The position numbers were made by a program, and so were the translations under genes. From Terriglobia bacterium (GTDB taxonomy: Bacteria; Acidobacteriota; Terriglobia; Terriglobales; Acidobacteriaceae), in the NCBI GenBank assembly GCA_020073395.1, contig JAIQFF010000004.1:1-64000 (forward strand): a stretch of DNA of 64,000 nt, in the 5' to 3' direction. Under the pieces are notes generated by a model. The model worked only from the letters and a program-made list of their open reading frames with translations. It searched no databases and was not told where the DNA came from. Below, piece after piece: positions 52,126 to 60,892 of the stretch. Within the stretch, counting starts at the first letter, position 1; each line of letters opens with the position of its first letter.

Positions 52126-52165
52126 GTCATCCTGAGCTTGCGAAGAGCCTGCCCTGAGTGAAGTC
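52126..52165. repeat. Fragment of family A repeat
   Basis: GTCATCCTGAGCTTGCGAAG, then a CCTGAGTGAAGTCGAAG segment that matches the ends of family A but lacks the central perfect stem. It lies in the divergent gap upstream of the Gfo/Idh/MocA gene and the YkgJ gene. Confidence 0.55.
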
Positions 52166-52364
52166 GAAGCGATCTAGCACGCAGCGGATATGCCCTCCGG
52201 GTAGGCTGTGCCGAATATGCGCGCCAGATCCTTCGGAACTACAGTTCCTCACGATGACGGCCGCGTGGGTACGTGGCCGCGCGGAGATTGGTAACGAAAC
52301 AGACCATTACTACCGGATCAAACGGCAAGATCACACATGCCGCCGGGTGGGTTATGCTTGTGCC

Positions 52365-52982
52365 ATGCCGCTTCACGCTCCAGCCAGGGACCAGCAACTG
52401 ATCCAGATTGTGAACGCAGCCCTGGACGATGCCTTTCAAAAGAGCCGCCAGTGGCTGGCTTGCCGGCCCGGTTGCTCACAATGTTGCGTGGGTGTGTTTG
52501 CCATCAATCAACTCGATGCCATCCGCCTGAAAAAGGGTTTGGCGGAACTCGAACAGCAGGATCCCGAGCGCGCCGCCCGCATTCGCGAACGGGCACACGC
52601 TTCCGTGGCGCGTCTCTCGCCCGATTTTCCTGGTGATCTATCCACCGGATTGCTGAATGATGATGACTCAGATGAAGCGTGCAAGCACTGGGATGACTAT
52701 GGCAACAGTGAGCCCTGTCCGGTGCTCGACCCCGAAAAGGGAACTTGCGAACTCTACGAATCTCGCCCCGTGGTTTGCCGCACTTTCGGACCGGCTTTGA
52801 CCTCGGAAAATGACCTGGGCCATTGCGAACTGTGTTTTGTTGGAGCCACGGAAGAAGAAGTGGTCGCCTGTGAAATGCATCCCGACCCGGACCATCTTGA
52901 GGAAGCCCTGCTGAAAGAACTCGAGGAGACAACAGGCGCCAAGGGAGAGACGATCATCGCTTTCGCGCTGGTCAGAGGCTGA
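52365..52982 (+). CDS. YkgJ family cysteine-cluster protein
   Basis: The 205-residue protein has the YkgJ/UPF0153 pattern of cysteines: CRPGCSQCC near 33-41, then CPVL, CELYESRPVVCRTFGP and HCELC further on. The family is annotated as a putative zinc- or iron-chelating protein with no proven function. Start at ATG 52365 (MPLHAPARDQ) is chosen because the upstream frame shows no family similarity. A strong intrinsic terminator follows at 53041. No operon partner. Confidence 0.88.
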   Translation: MPLHAPARDQQLIQIVNAALDDAFQKSRQWLACRPGCSQCCVGVFAINQLDAIRLKKGLAELEQQDPERAARIRERAHASVARLSPDFPGDLSTGLLNDDDSDEACKHWDDYGNSEPCPVLDPEKGTCELYESRPVVCRTFGPALTSENDLGHCELCFVGATEEEVVACEMHPDPDHLEEALLKELEETTGAKGETIIAFALVRG

Positions 52983-53040
52983 GGCGGAGCAATTGGCAGT
53001 TAGCAATTGGCATTTGGCTGGAGATCCCAGCTTGCAGAGT

Positions 53041-53073
53041 GCCCCGTCCAAGTTCCGCTTGGGCGGGGCTTTT
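53041..53073 (+). terminator. Intrinsic terminator after ykgJ-like gene
   Basis: A 12-bp stem (GCCCCGTCCAAG/CTTGGGCGGGGC, one T-G wobble) with a 5-base loop, followed by TTTT. It is preceded at 52990-53020 by AATTGGC-like sequence related to the tandem repeat at 56.9 kb. Confidence 0.85.
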
Positions 53074-53152
53074 CTGTGGCCACACCCTCGCTGAGGATGA
53101 TTCAAGAACCCTCAGATCGCTTGACCAAGCTCCAAATGCCAATTGCTGCCTC

Positions 53153-54976
53153 TCAGCCCTTCTTCCTTTCCAGTTCAGCCCAACGCCGATAAAGTTCGTC
53201 AACCTGGTTCTGAGCGTCTTCCATCTCCGCATGCGCGCTGAGAAGACGCGGACCGTCGCTGGCAATCGCCGGGTCCTCCAGTTGTTCTCGCTTGGCCTGC
53301 AATAGCTCTTCCGCCGCAGCAACGCGCTCCTCGATGCTTGCATATTCGCGGGCTTCTAGATATGAGAGCTTGGTTTTCGCCGGCGATCTTCCATCAGAGC
53401 TTTCAGAGCGAGACGTGGAACGCGTAGAGGCCCTCGCCGATTCCCTTCCCTCGGCCTGCCAAATCTCCCATTGCGAGTAGTCGGCAAAACTTTGCGCGCC
53501 GCCTCGTCCATCCAGCCCAAGAACGATGGTGGATACGCGATCAAGCATGTAGCGGTCGTGCGTAACCAGCACCAGCGAACCCCTGAACTCGAGCAGGCTT
53601 TCTTCCAGAATTTCGAGTGTCGGAATGTCGAGGTCGTTGGTCGGTTCGTCGAGCAGCAACACATCGGCGGGCTGAAGCATGAGTTGGGCGATCAGCACTC
53701 GCGCCCGCTCGCCACCGGAAAGACGTTCTACAGGCTGATTGAGCTGCTCCCCGGTAAACAGGAATTTTGCCGCCCACGACGCCACGTGGATGACCCGGTC
53801 CTGATAGATCACCGAATCGCCTTCGGGAGCCAGGGCGCGGCGCAGGGTTACCTTGGAATCGAGTTCGCGGGTCTGGTCGAAGTACACGATACGCAGCCAC
53901 TCCGCCCGGCGAATCTCGCCACCGCTTGCGGTCAACTCGCCGCGCAACAGCCGCAGCAAAGTGGTTTTGCCGCTGCCATTTGGCCCTACTAATCCTACCC
54001 GCATGCCAGCAGTGATGACGAAATTCAGCTTTTCGAACAATGTGCGGTTTTCGATCTGGTAAGCCACGTCTTCCAGTTCGATCAGCCGCTTAGTCTTTCG
54101 ATCGGTTGCCGAAAAATCGATTTGCGCGGTGGCCGTGCGCGTCCTGACGTTCAGGTCTGCGAGGTCTTCCATCAGTTCACTGGCTTTGCTGATGCGCGCC
54201 TTGGACTTCCTGGTCCGCGCTTTCGCCCCGCGTCGGAGCCACTCAATTTCGTTGTGGACAAGGTTTTCCAGCGCTTCCTGCCGCTTCGATTGTGCGTGCA
54301 GAAACTCTTCTTTCTTTTCCAGAAACGTGCTGTAGTTTCCCCGCACCCGCAGTATGCCATCGGGATACACTCGGCTCAGCTCCGCCATGTCGGTGGCGAT
54401 ATTCTCCAGAAAATAGCGGTCGTGGCTCACGATCACGCTGGCGAATGAAGCTTGCGCCAGCACGTCTTCGAGCCACTCGATTCCTTCCAGGTCGAGATGG
54501 TTGGTAGGCTCATCCAGAAGCAGAAGGTCCGGCGCCTGCACCAGGGCCTCGACGATTGCCAGGCGCTTCTGCCATCCTCCGGAAAGAGCCGCCGCTTCGG
54601 CGTCGAGGTCTTCGAAACCGGCGCGGCCCAGGGTTTCAGCGAAGCGCGTCCCGCGTTCCGTGGCATGGACTGCACCCCGTTCCATGGCGTTTTCAGCCAC
54701 GGACCGCACGGTCGCCCCGGACTTGAATTTGGAATCCTGCTCCACGTAGCTGACCCGGAGCCGTTTTCGGAAGGCGACTTCTCCGCTGTCCGGATCTTCA
54801 CTGCCGGCCAGAATTCGCAGCAGGGTGGATTTGCCGGAGCCGTTCGGACCAATGAGCCCGATGCGGTCGCCTTCCGTCACTGTGAAGGACACATTCTGAA
54901 AGAGCGGGTTGGCCCCAAAGGCTTTCGAAATTTCCTGAACATTAATGATTGGCGGCAACGGCTGGCGGTCTCCCAA
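53153..54976 (-). CDS. ABC-F ATPase, Uup-like
   Basis: A second ABC-F protein (607 residues) with tandem ATPase domains (Walker A GPNGSGKST and GPNGSGKTT; LSGGWQKRL and LSGGERARV; DEPTNHLDL and DEPTNDLDI), a basic linker (RRGAKARTRKSKARIS) and a C-terminal coiled coil (about 535-605) as in Uup. Uup proteins are involved in ribosome function and DNA transactions. The start appears to be TTG at 54976, since no ATG occurs near the conserved N-terminus; a purine-rich stretch lies upstream but the start is not certain. It is convergent with the ykgJ-like gene. Confidence 0.9.
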   Translation of the reverse strand: MGDRQPLPPIINVQEISKAFGANPLFQNVSFTVTEGDRIGLIGPNGSGKSTLLRILAGSEDPDSGEVAFRKRLRVSYVEQDSKFKSGATVRSVAENAMERGAVHATERGTRFAETLGRAGFEDLDAEAAALSGGWQKRLAIVEALVQAPDLLLLDEPTNHLDLEGIEWLEDVLAQASFASVIVSHDRYFLENIATDMAELSRVYPDGILRVRGNYSTFLEKKEEFLHAQSKRQEALENLVHNEIEWLRRGAKARTRKSKARISKASELMEDLADLNVRTRTATAQIDFSATDRKTKRLIELEDVAYQIENRTLFEKLNFVITAGMRVGLVGPNGSGKTTLLRLLRGELTASGGEIRRAEWLRIVYFDQTRELDSKVTLRRALAPEGDSVIYQDRVIHVASWAAKFLFTGEQLNQPVERLSGGERARVLIAQLMLQPADVLLLDEPTNDLDIPTLEILEESLLEFRGSLVLVTHDRYMLDRVSTIVLGLDGRGGAQSFADYSQWEIWQAEGRESARASTRSTSRSESSDGRSPAKTKLSYLEAREYASIEERVAAAEELLQAKREQLEDPAIASDGPRLLSAHAEMEDAQNQVDELYRRWAELERKKG

Positions 54977-55016
54977 CTATCTCTCTTGAGATTATCAGCT
55001 AACGACTTTCGATGGA

Positions 55017-55078
55017 GGACGGGCGTCCCCGCCCGTCGAGCACAGCCCATTCCCTGACCCCCGAGGGCGCCCGTCCTC
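55017..55078. repeat. Inverted repeat between lactate permease and uup-like gene
   Basis: The ends GAGGACGGGCG and CGCCCGTCCTC are perfect 11-bp inverted repeats; an internal GGGCG/CGCCC hairpin adjoins the left end. It lies 17 bp beyond the lactate permease stop and could terminate its transcript. Confidence 0.7.
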
Positions 55079-55095
55079 ACAGATCTGGAAAGATC

Positions 55096-56865
55096 TCACT
55101 TCACGAACGTCAGTCCGTGTGGCACCGCATGAGGGAAAACGTAAGCGTATAGCATCACGATGATTCCGACGATCGCGCCCAGCGCCACCGAATGCCAGAC
55201 CACAAAACGAAAAATGACGCCTTCATTCCCCACCTGATTGGTAGCGGCGGTTGCGATGGTGATGGATTGCGCGTCCACCATTTTGCCCATGACGCCGCCC
55301 GCGCTGTTGGCAGCACACATCAGCACGGGATCAATGCCGAGTTGCTGCGAGGTGATGCGCTGCAAACTCCCAAACAGCGCATTGGATGACGTATCGCTCC
55401 CGGTCAATGCCACTCCGAGCCACCCCAGAAACGTCCCAAAAAACGGATAAGCCCAGCCCGTGCGGGTAAACGCCAGGCCCAGCACGGCATCCAGCCCTGA
55501 ATACCGGGTCACGAAACCCAGCCCCAGCATGAACGAGATGGCGATGACCGCCAGTCGCATGCGCAGCAGCGTGTGCCAGAAAGTCTTGCCCAGTTGAAGC
55601 GGTGACAGGCCCAGCAGCAAACCCGAAATAATGGCCGCTATGAAACACCCCGTCCCAGTCGCCGACAGCCAGTTGAGATCATAGCGCGCCGCTTCGGGAG
55701 CCGGCTTGTCCACTACAGGGGTCGCTCGATAAACCGCATTGTGCAGATACGGCACGTCCCAGCCCGGCGGGCCAGGCCGAACTTTGCCATCCGCCTGTAC
55801 TACCTTGAATGCCGGAGTGGTGGCCTGGTTCAACGCCAACTTGACCCTGGGCAGGCCCCACACCAGTACCACGACCGACAAAATCGCGAACGGCATCCAC
55901 GCTTTCAGAACTTTGCCTAAGGGGTAGGAGTGGACCTCCAGATTCTTGTCGAAGTCTTCCGCAGTCCACTCACCTCCGAACGAGTCAGCGATTCCCTCCG
56001 TAGGCGATGCTGCCGGTTTTGGTCTCTCGTCATAATCGAAGCGCCAAATTCTTTTCGGCTTCCAGAACTTGAGGAACGCAACCGTGGCGATGATCGAAAC
56101 TACTCCCCCCATGATGTCCACCAGGCTGCTGTCGACGTAGTTCGACCAAAAAAACTGGGTCAGGGCAAAAGAAACGCCTACGACCAGGATGGCGGGAAAG
56201 ACTTCAAAGGTTTCGCGCCAACTGACCATGGTCCGAACCAGCCAGAGCGGTACGATCACCGCGGTGATGGGCAGGATGCGGCCGATAGTCGCGCTCAGGT
56301 CCGACTCCGGCAGACCACAAACCGCCGCCAGCGTATGGATGGGAATCCCCACGCTGCCCCAGGCCACCGGCGCCGTGTTGGCAATCAAGTTCAGCGCCGC
56401 CGCGTGGAATGGCTTGAAGCCCAGCCCGATCATTAAGGCGCCGGCGATGGCGACGGGCGCACCGAATCCGGCCGCGCCTTCGATGAATGCGCCGAAGCAG
56501 AATGCCACCAGCAGCACCTGCAGGCGCCGGTCGGCGGTGATCCCGGCAACCGACTCCTTCATGATTTCGAACTGGCCAGTGGCGACAGAAATGTCGTAGA
56601 GAAAGACCGCCGCCAGCACAATCCACGCAATCTTCAGCAACCCAAACGCAACGCCGTATCCAAAACTCGTTACCGCCAAAATCACCGGCATCTTGAAAAA
56701 TACAACCGCGACAACCGCCGCCGTCGTCGCACCAGCAATGGCGCACCAGTGTGGCTTTACCCTCAGCCCAACCAGTAATCCAAACAATACGAAGATGGGC
56801 AGAGTCGCGACCAGTGTGGAAAGCCACCAGCGTCCAAAAGGGTCGTAGACCTGGGTCCAGTGCAC
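55096..56865 (-). CDS. lldP: L-lactate permease
   Basis: LldP/LctP family proton-coupled lactate (or glycolate) importer with about a dozen membrane segments (589 residues). Signatures: AFIEGAAGFGAPVAIAGAL, LTGSDTSSNALFGSLQ, and NSAGGVMGKMVDAQSITIA. The start is GTG at 56865 with AAGGA eight bases upstream. It lies 151 bp after a lactate-dehydrogenase-type gene on the same strand, so uptake and oxidation are probably coupled. A six-copy AATTGGC tandem repeat lies 38 to 80 bp upstream of the start. Confidence 0.93.
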   Translation of the reverse strand: MHWTQVYDPFGRWWLSTLVATLPIFVLFGLLVGLRVKPHWCAIAGATTAAVVAVVFFKMPVILAVTSFGYGVAFGLLKIAWIVLAAVFLYDISVATGQFEIMKESVAGITADRRLQVLLVAFCFGAFIEGAAGFGAPVAIAGALMIGLGFKPFHAAALNLIANTAPVAWGSVGIPIHTLAAVCGLPESDLSATIGRILPITAVIVPLWLVRTMVSWRETFEVFPAILVVGVSFALTQFFWSNYVDSSLVDIMGGVVSIIATVAFLKFWKPKRIWRFDYDERPKPAASPTEGIADSFGGEWTAEDFDKNLEVHSYPLGKVLKAWMPFAILSVVVLVWGLPRVKLALNQATTPAFKVVQADGKVRPGPPGWDVPYLHNAVYRATPVVDKPAPEAARYDLNWLSATGTGCFIAAIISGLLLGLSPLQLGKTFWHTLLRMRLAVIAISFMLGLGFVTRYSGLDAVLGLAFTRTGWAYPFFGTFLGWLGVALTGSDTSSNALFGSLQRITSQQLGIDPVLMCAANSAGGVMGKMVDAQSITIATAATNQVGNEGVIFRFVVWHSVALGAIVGIIVMLYAYVFPHAVPHGLTFVK

Positions 56866-56903
56866 GAGCTTTTCCTTTCAGGAGTAGCTGGTTAGACGAG
56901 AGC

Positions 56904-56945
56904 AATTGGCAATTGGCAATTGGCAATTGGCAATTGGCAATTGGC
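56904..56945. repeat. Heptanucleotide tandem repeat (AATTGGC)x6
   Basis: Six uninterrupted copies of AATTGGC (42 bp) in the leader between the lactate dehydrogenase and permease genes. Single or diverged copies lie near 52990-53020 and 53136-53150. Perfect short tandem arrays can change copy number by slippage and might alter leader length. Confidence 0.92.
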
Positions 56946-57016
56946 ACTCAGCCATCAGTCCCAAAGCAAGAAATCGCCGAGCCTGAGCTAAGCGCTAATT
57001 GCCAAGTGCTGTTTCT

Positions 57017-58201
57017 CTACCGCCAGTGCGCGGGCACATCCACATACGAGCGGTCGAGTGCTGCAATGGATGTGCACCCCAGCAACTTGAGGGTGCGGTC
57101 CACATCAGCCCGCAAGATTTCGAGCGCCCGGGTGACGCCAGCTTCGCCGGCGGCGGCCAGGCCGTACGCATAAGCGCGCCCACAGAGAACGGCTTTCGCA
57201 CCCAGGCAGACGGCTTTGACGATATCGGAACCGCGCCGAATGCCGCCGTCCATCAGCACTTCGACCTGACCGTTCACGGCGGCAACCACCTCAGGCAGCG
57301 CCCTCAACGAAGGAGCTACGCCGTCGAGCTGACGTCCGCCATGATTCGAGACCACCACTGCGGCAGCGCCCGCATCCACGGCACGACGAGCGTCGTCGCC
57401 GGTAAGCAGACCCTTGATCACGATCGGCCCGGGCCAGTGCTTGCGAATCCAACTTAAGTCCTCCCAGGTCACAGCCGCGCGGGCGAGTGCAGCGCTGACG
57501 TCGATCAATTCCATCGGTCCGGTCCCCGGCACGACCACGTTCGGCAGCTTGGACAGACCACCGTCGAGCAGATAACTGACCAGCCATCCTGGACGCGCCA
57601 GCATTTGGGGGAGGAACGGGATCTTGGACAGCAGGCTGCCGCCCATCAGTTCTTTCATGCCATTGCGGAAGTCGCGCTCGCGCATTCCTGCTACCGGCGT
57701 GTCAATGGTAACCACGAGGGCGGCGCAGCCCGCTACCCGGGCGCGTTCGATCACAGCTTCGGAAGCCTCTCGGCCCCCCATCAAGTACAGCTGAAAGCAA
57801 ACCGGTCCGGAGGAAGCGGCCTTGACGTCTTCCAGCCGGTGTCCGGAGATGGTAGAGAGAATGTACGCCGTGCCCGCAGCTCCGGCGGCCCGCGCTGCGC
57901 CCGCCTCGCCGTCTGGATGCATGAGCCGGCTATAGCCCACCGGGGCCAACAAGGCAGGAAATGAAACCCCGAAGCCCAGCACGCGCGTCCGCATATCACA
58001 CCCCGACAAGGGCACCGCATAACGCGGCCGGAACGTGACGTCATCAAACACCCGGCAATTCTCGCGCAGCGTGACTTCACCGTCGGCGCCGCCATCGAGG
58101 TAATCAAAAACCGGCCGGGGCAATCGAAGACGGGCCAGTGGCCGGAAATCGCCGATACTGACGACATGCGGAGATGCCACTGCTCGCGACGCTCTGCTCA
58201 T
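57017..58201 (-). CDS. FMN-dependent alpha-hydroxy-acid dehydrogenase (L-lactate dehydrogenase-like)
   Basis: The 394-residue TIM-barrel flavoprotein oxidises L-2-hydroxy acids. Family motifs: FDYLDGGADGE, LLAPVGYSRLMHPDGE, VTIDTPVAGMRERDFRNG, VIKGLLTGDDA, the active-site SNHGGRQLDG with its catalytic His and Arg, and DGGIRRGSDIVKAVCLGA for FMN phosphate. The adjacent lactate permease makes L-lactate the likeliest substrate; glycolate or mandelate-type acids remain possible. GGGAG lies six bases before the ATG. Confidence 0.9.
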   Translation of the reverse strand: MSRASRAVASPHVVSIGDFRPLARLRLPRPVFDYLDGGADGEVTLRENCRVFDDVTFRPRYAVPLSGCDMRTRVLGFGVSFPALLAPVGYSRLMHPDGEAGAARAAGAAGTAYILSTISGHRLEDVKAASSGPVCFQLYLMGGREASEAVIERARVAGCAALVVTIDTPVAGMRERDFRNGMKELMGGSLLSKIPFLPQMLARPGWLVSYLLDGGLSKLPNVVVPGTGPMELIDVSAALARAAVTWEDLSWIRKHWPGPIVIKGLLTGDDARRAVDAGAAAVVVSNHGGRQLDGVAPSLRALPEVVAAVNGQVEVLMDGGIRRGSDIVKAVCLGAKAVLCGRAYAYGLAAAGEAGVTRALEILRADVDRTLKLLGCTSIAALDRSYVDVPAHWR

Positions 58202-58436
58202 CGGCTACTCCCGGTAGGAGAACCAGTTCGCTCCGTGCATGCCCGCGAACTCTGTCACCCGAATTTACCGAAGCACGCGATTATACCGGAGAGCGAGCGC
58301 GAGAGCGCGAGGGTCGCAGGCGCCCCATGATTGGAGGCGAAGAATGGTCAAATACAAATCTTGACTGTTCTCTTTTTTTCGCTCTCGGAAGCTGTGATAT
58401 GACTACAAGTTCATTACGCAGATCATGGTGATCGCA

Positions 58437-60623
58437 ATGACCAGAATCTTCAGGCCTCTTGCTCTCTGGCTCCTTGGCATTTCGATGGTTGGGCTTCAGT
58501 CCAGGGCTGCCGCTCAAAACCTGGCTGGACGGCCGATCAAGTACGCAACTGAATACGACTGGTCAATGAGCCCGGCTGAGGAACTGGGTCAGGCGGGCGG
58601 CGAGACCATCAATCTCGCTTCCTGTCCTCCCGGAGTGATGGGGAACGAGCCAGAGTACTGGATCCTCATCAACGGCTCCGAACCTGCCAGGGTCACAGGC
58701 GGAACCTGTGCCGGAGACGGCCGTGCCGGGACCCTGCAGTTTGTGAGCAAGCACGCACATGCCACGGGAGAAACTCTTTCGAGCGCATCCGGCGGACTGC
58801 AGGAAGCCCTCATAGCCGCGCGCTATACGCCCACCAATCCTCCCGGCACTCCCCAGTCCGGCACCGTGGTGGTGCCACCTCGGGAATTGAAGGCATTCGC
58901 GCGAGTTTCAATTCGCTCGTCCAACCTCACCGTGGATTTCTCCGGATCCATCCTTGAATGCTGGATGGACGATACCTGCATCTTTGTCGGCGACCCGTCA
59001 AACTCCAACGCCTACCAGGACATCACCCTGATCAATCCCCGCGGGCGTCCGACCATTGCGCACGGTCAGAAGCCCTTCATCGAAGTGAACGCGCAGAAGA
59101 CCCGGCTGTTCAACGTCTCCACCCGGGTTCCGCTGAAAGGCGGAAGCTTCGGCAGCTACGTGCAGGTGGACGACGACGAATCCTTCCTGCTGGACGGACT
59201 GGATACGGGCCTGGGCAACGTAGGCGTGCGCTGCGATGCCGCCGTCTGCGATCCTGTGATTTACGCGCCGGGATCCTTCCATACCTTCCCGGGTGTGGGC
59301 TGGCTGAAGAACCTGAATATCTCTTTGCAGTGTGGGGGCAATGGAATTGACTGGCAGGCCGGCAATACTTTGCGGATTTCCGACAGCGTAATTCAGGGCT
59401 ATGCGCAATTCGGCGTTCGAGCGGGCGTGCGCCGTGGCGGATACGGCGGATTTGACCTGACCAACGTGTACGAGGAAGTCGGCAACTGTGCCAATCCGCT
59501 GGGCAGGATTGGGCAAGCCGGAGTGATCGCGCAAGGCAGCAGCGTCAAGCTTCAAGGCGGAGAAGCGCCCAATGGATCCTTTCCCCAATTTGCCCGGACG
59601 GGACAGACGGATTACCGCTACTACATTGTTGCCCGGCACGCCGGGCGTGGAGCCTCGAACCCTCTTTACGCCGGCAAGGCACTGACTAATGGGGTAGGTC
59701 ATATCGTCGTAACCACGCCCGACATCAGCGGTGCCACCAGTTTCGATTTGCTGCGAGTAACTCCGGTCGCGGGTGTGCGCGAGCAGGCGCCCTACGGAAC
59801 AGGTAACTACGCCGTGGCGGCCAACGTTTCGCGCAGTTCGGCTTGCTCAAATGGTGTCTGCACCTTCACCGACACCCAGGCCGCCCTGCAGTCCTACAGC
59901 GTGGCGGTCCCGACCTACTTTCCGCTGCTCGACTTCTGGCCGGGAAACCTGGTGTTAAGCGCGAGCATTGATTCCAACAGCGTTCTGGCAGGGGCCCGGG
60001 CCTGGATGGATAGTGCGCCCTCCAATGTGGTCGCGGTGCAAGGATCAACTGCGCCGGCGCTGATCTCGACGAACTGCGACGCGCTTGCGGGCTGGACACC
60101 GCTGTGGTTGAGCTGCTATTCGGCCATGGCTCCGTCAGTGTTTTACGAGCAGGGAGCGTTCCTGCTGGCGGTAAAACCCAACACAGACGGCGGGCTGCGG
60201 ACCAACCTTAAGGGCCGCATGAATTTTTCCACGCTGGGGTCCGGGCCCGGACACATCATTACCCTCTCCGATTCCAATTTCCAGAAGACCATTGCCACTG
60301 CGAACAACCGGCCCACCAATGACGCCAACGATGCCTTCGTCGGCTACGACCAGGGGGACGGGAACCCGCTGAATATCGGGATCAGCTTCGGCGCTCCGAA
60401 GTCGCTTTCAAACTACATCGGGAATGCCGGCGACGGAAAGAACTGGCTGGAGCGTCTGACCTCCAACCTCAAGATGTTTGCCGTTCCAGTTTCCATTCCA
60501 TCGCTCGCGCCCCGCCACGCCTCCGATCCCTGCGTGGTGGGCACAGAAACCTGGGACTCCAACTTCATTTATGTGTGCGTAACGAAGAACACCTGGAAGC
60601 GCTCCCCATTGGCGTCATGGTAA
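58437..60623 (+). CDS. Large secreted protein with probable beta-helix, unknown function
   Basis: The 728-residue protein has a signal peptide (IFRPLALWLLGISMVGLQSRAAAQ). The middle (about 150-400) has the spaced short strands of a right-handed parallel beta-helix (SSNLTVDFSG, NLNISLQCGGNG, LRISDSVIQGYAQFGVRAG), then a Thr/Val/Gly-rich beta-sandwich-like segment. The end (WDSNFIYVCVTKNTWKRSPLASW) resembles a short module seen at the C-terminus of phage-tail-like and surface proteins. Eight or more Cys may form disulfides. No catalytic motif is recognised. ATG 58437 and ATG 58425 are both possible starts. It stands alone. Confidence 0.78.
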   Translation: MTRIFRPLALWLLGISMVGLQSRAAAQNLAGRPIKYATEYDWSMSPAEELGQAGGETINLASCPPGVMGNEPEYWILINGSEPARVTGGTCAGDGRAGTLQFVSKHAHATGETLSSASGGLQEALIAARYTPTNPPGTPQSGTVVVPPRELKAFARVSIRSSNLTVDFSGSILECWMDDTCIFVGDPSNSNAYQDITLINPRGRPTIAHGQKPFIEVNAQKTRLFNVSTRVPLKGGSFGSYVQVDDDESFLLDGLDTGLGNVGVRCDAAVCDPVIYAPGSFHTFPGVGWLKNLNISLQCGGNGIDWQAGNTLRISDSVIQGYAQFGVRAGVRRGGYGGFDLTNVYEEVGNCANPLGRIGQAGVIAQGSSVKLQGGEAPNGSFPQFARTGQTDYRYYIVARHAGRGASNPLYAGKALTNGVGHIVVTTPDISGATSFDLLRVTPVAGVREQAPYGTGNYAVAANVSRSSACSNGVCTFTDTQAALQSYSVAVPTYFPLLDFWPGNLVLSASIDSNSVLAGARAWMDSAPSNVVAVQGSTAPALISTNCDALAGWTPLWLSCYSAMAPSVFYEQGAFLLAVKPNTDGGLRTNLKGRMNFSTLGSGPGHIITLSDSNFQKTIATANNRPTNDANDAFVGYDQGDGNPLNIGISFGAPKSLSNYIGNAGDGKNWLERLTSNLKMFAVPVSIPSLAPRHASDPCVVGTETWDSNFIYVCVTKNTWKRSPLASW

Positions 60624-60678
60624 GAACCTTCGTTGTCATCCTGACAGCTCTCCTGTCATTCTGAGCAAAACTCCGACT

Positions 60679-60885
60679 GTCATCCTGAGCGGAGAACGCC
60701 GATTCGCTTGCGAATCGGCATGCGGAGTCGAAGGACCCCTATAGCGTCAACTGCGGCTTGAGTTATTGGAAATTTATTTCGTGGCGTTAGTCTGCCAGCC
60801 AACCCGGGCCGACGAGGAGGGCTTAGGGCTCCTTCGACTGCGCGGCAGCTTCGCAAAGCGAAGCCGCCACTTCGCTCAGGATGAC
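60679..60885. repeat. Paired hairpin repeat, family A, copy 6
   Basis: The left stem is GCCGATTCGC TT GCGAATCGGC; the right stem GCTTCGC AAA GCGAAGC extends imperfectly. The outer ends follow the consensus. A short extra piece (CTGTCATTCTGAGC) precedes it. It lies between convergent genes and ends seven bases before the stop codon of the PAS-GGDEF-EAL gene. Confidence 0.85.
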
Positions 60886-60892
60886 AACAATG

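Noticed and set aside
56904-56945. Heptamer array as a CRISPR or iteron origin
   Set aside because: The 7-bp unit has no spacers, and there are no replication genes or DnaA boxes nearby; a simple tandem repeat explains it.
58361-58400. TTGACT and TGATAT as a promoter for the 728-aa secreted protein
   Set aside because: The spacing is 28 bp, too long for a sigma70 promoter.
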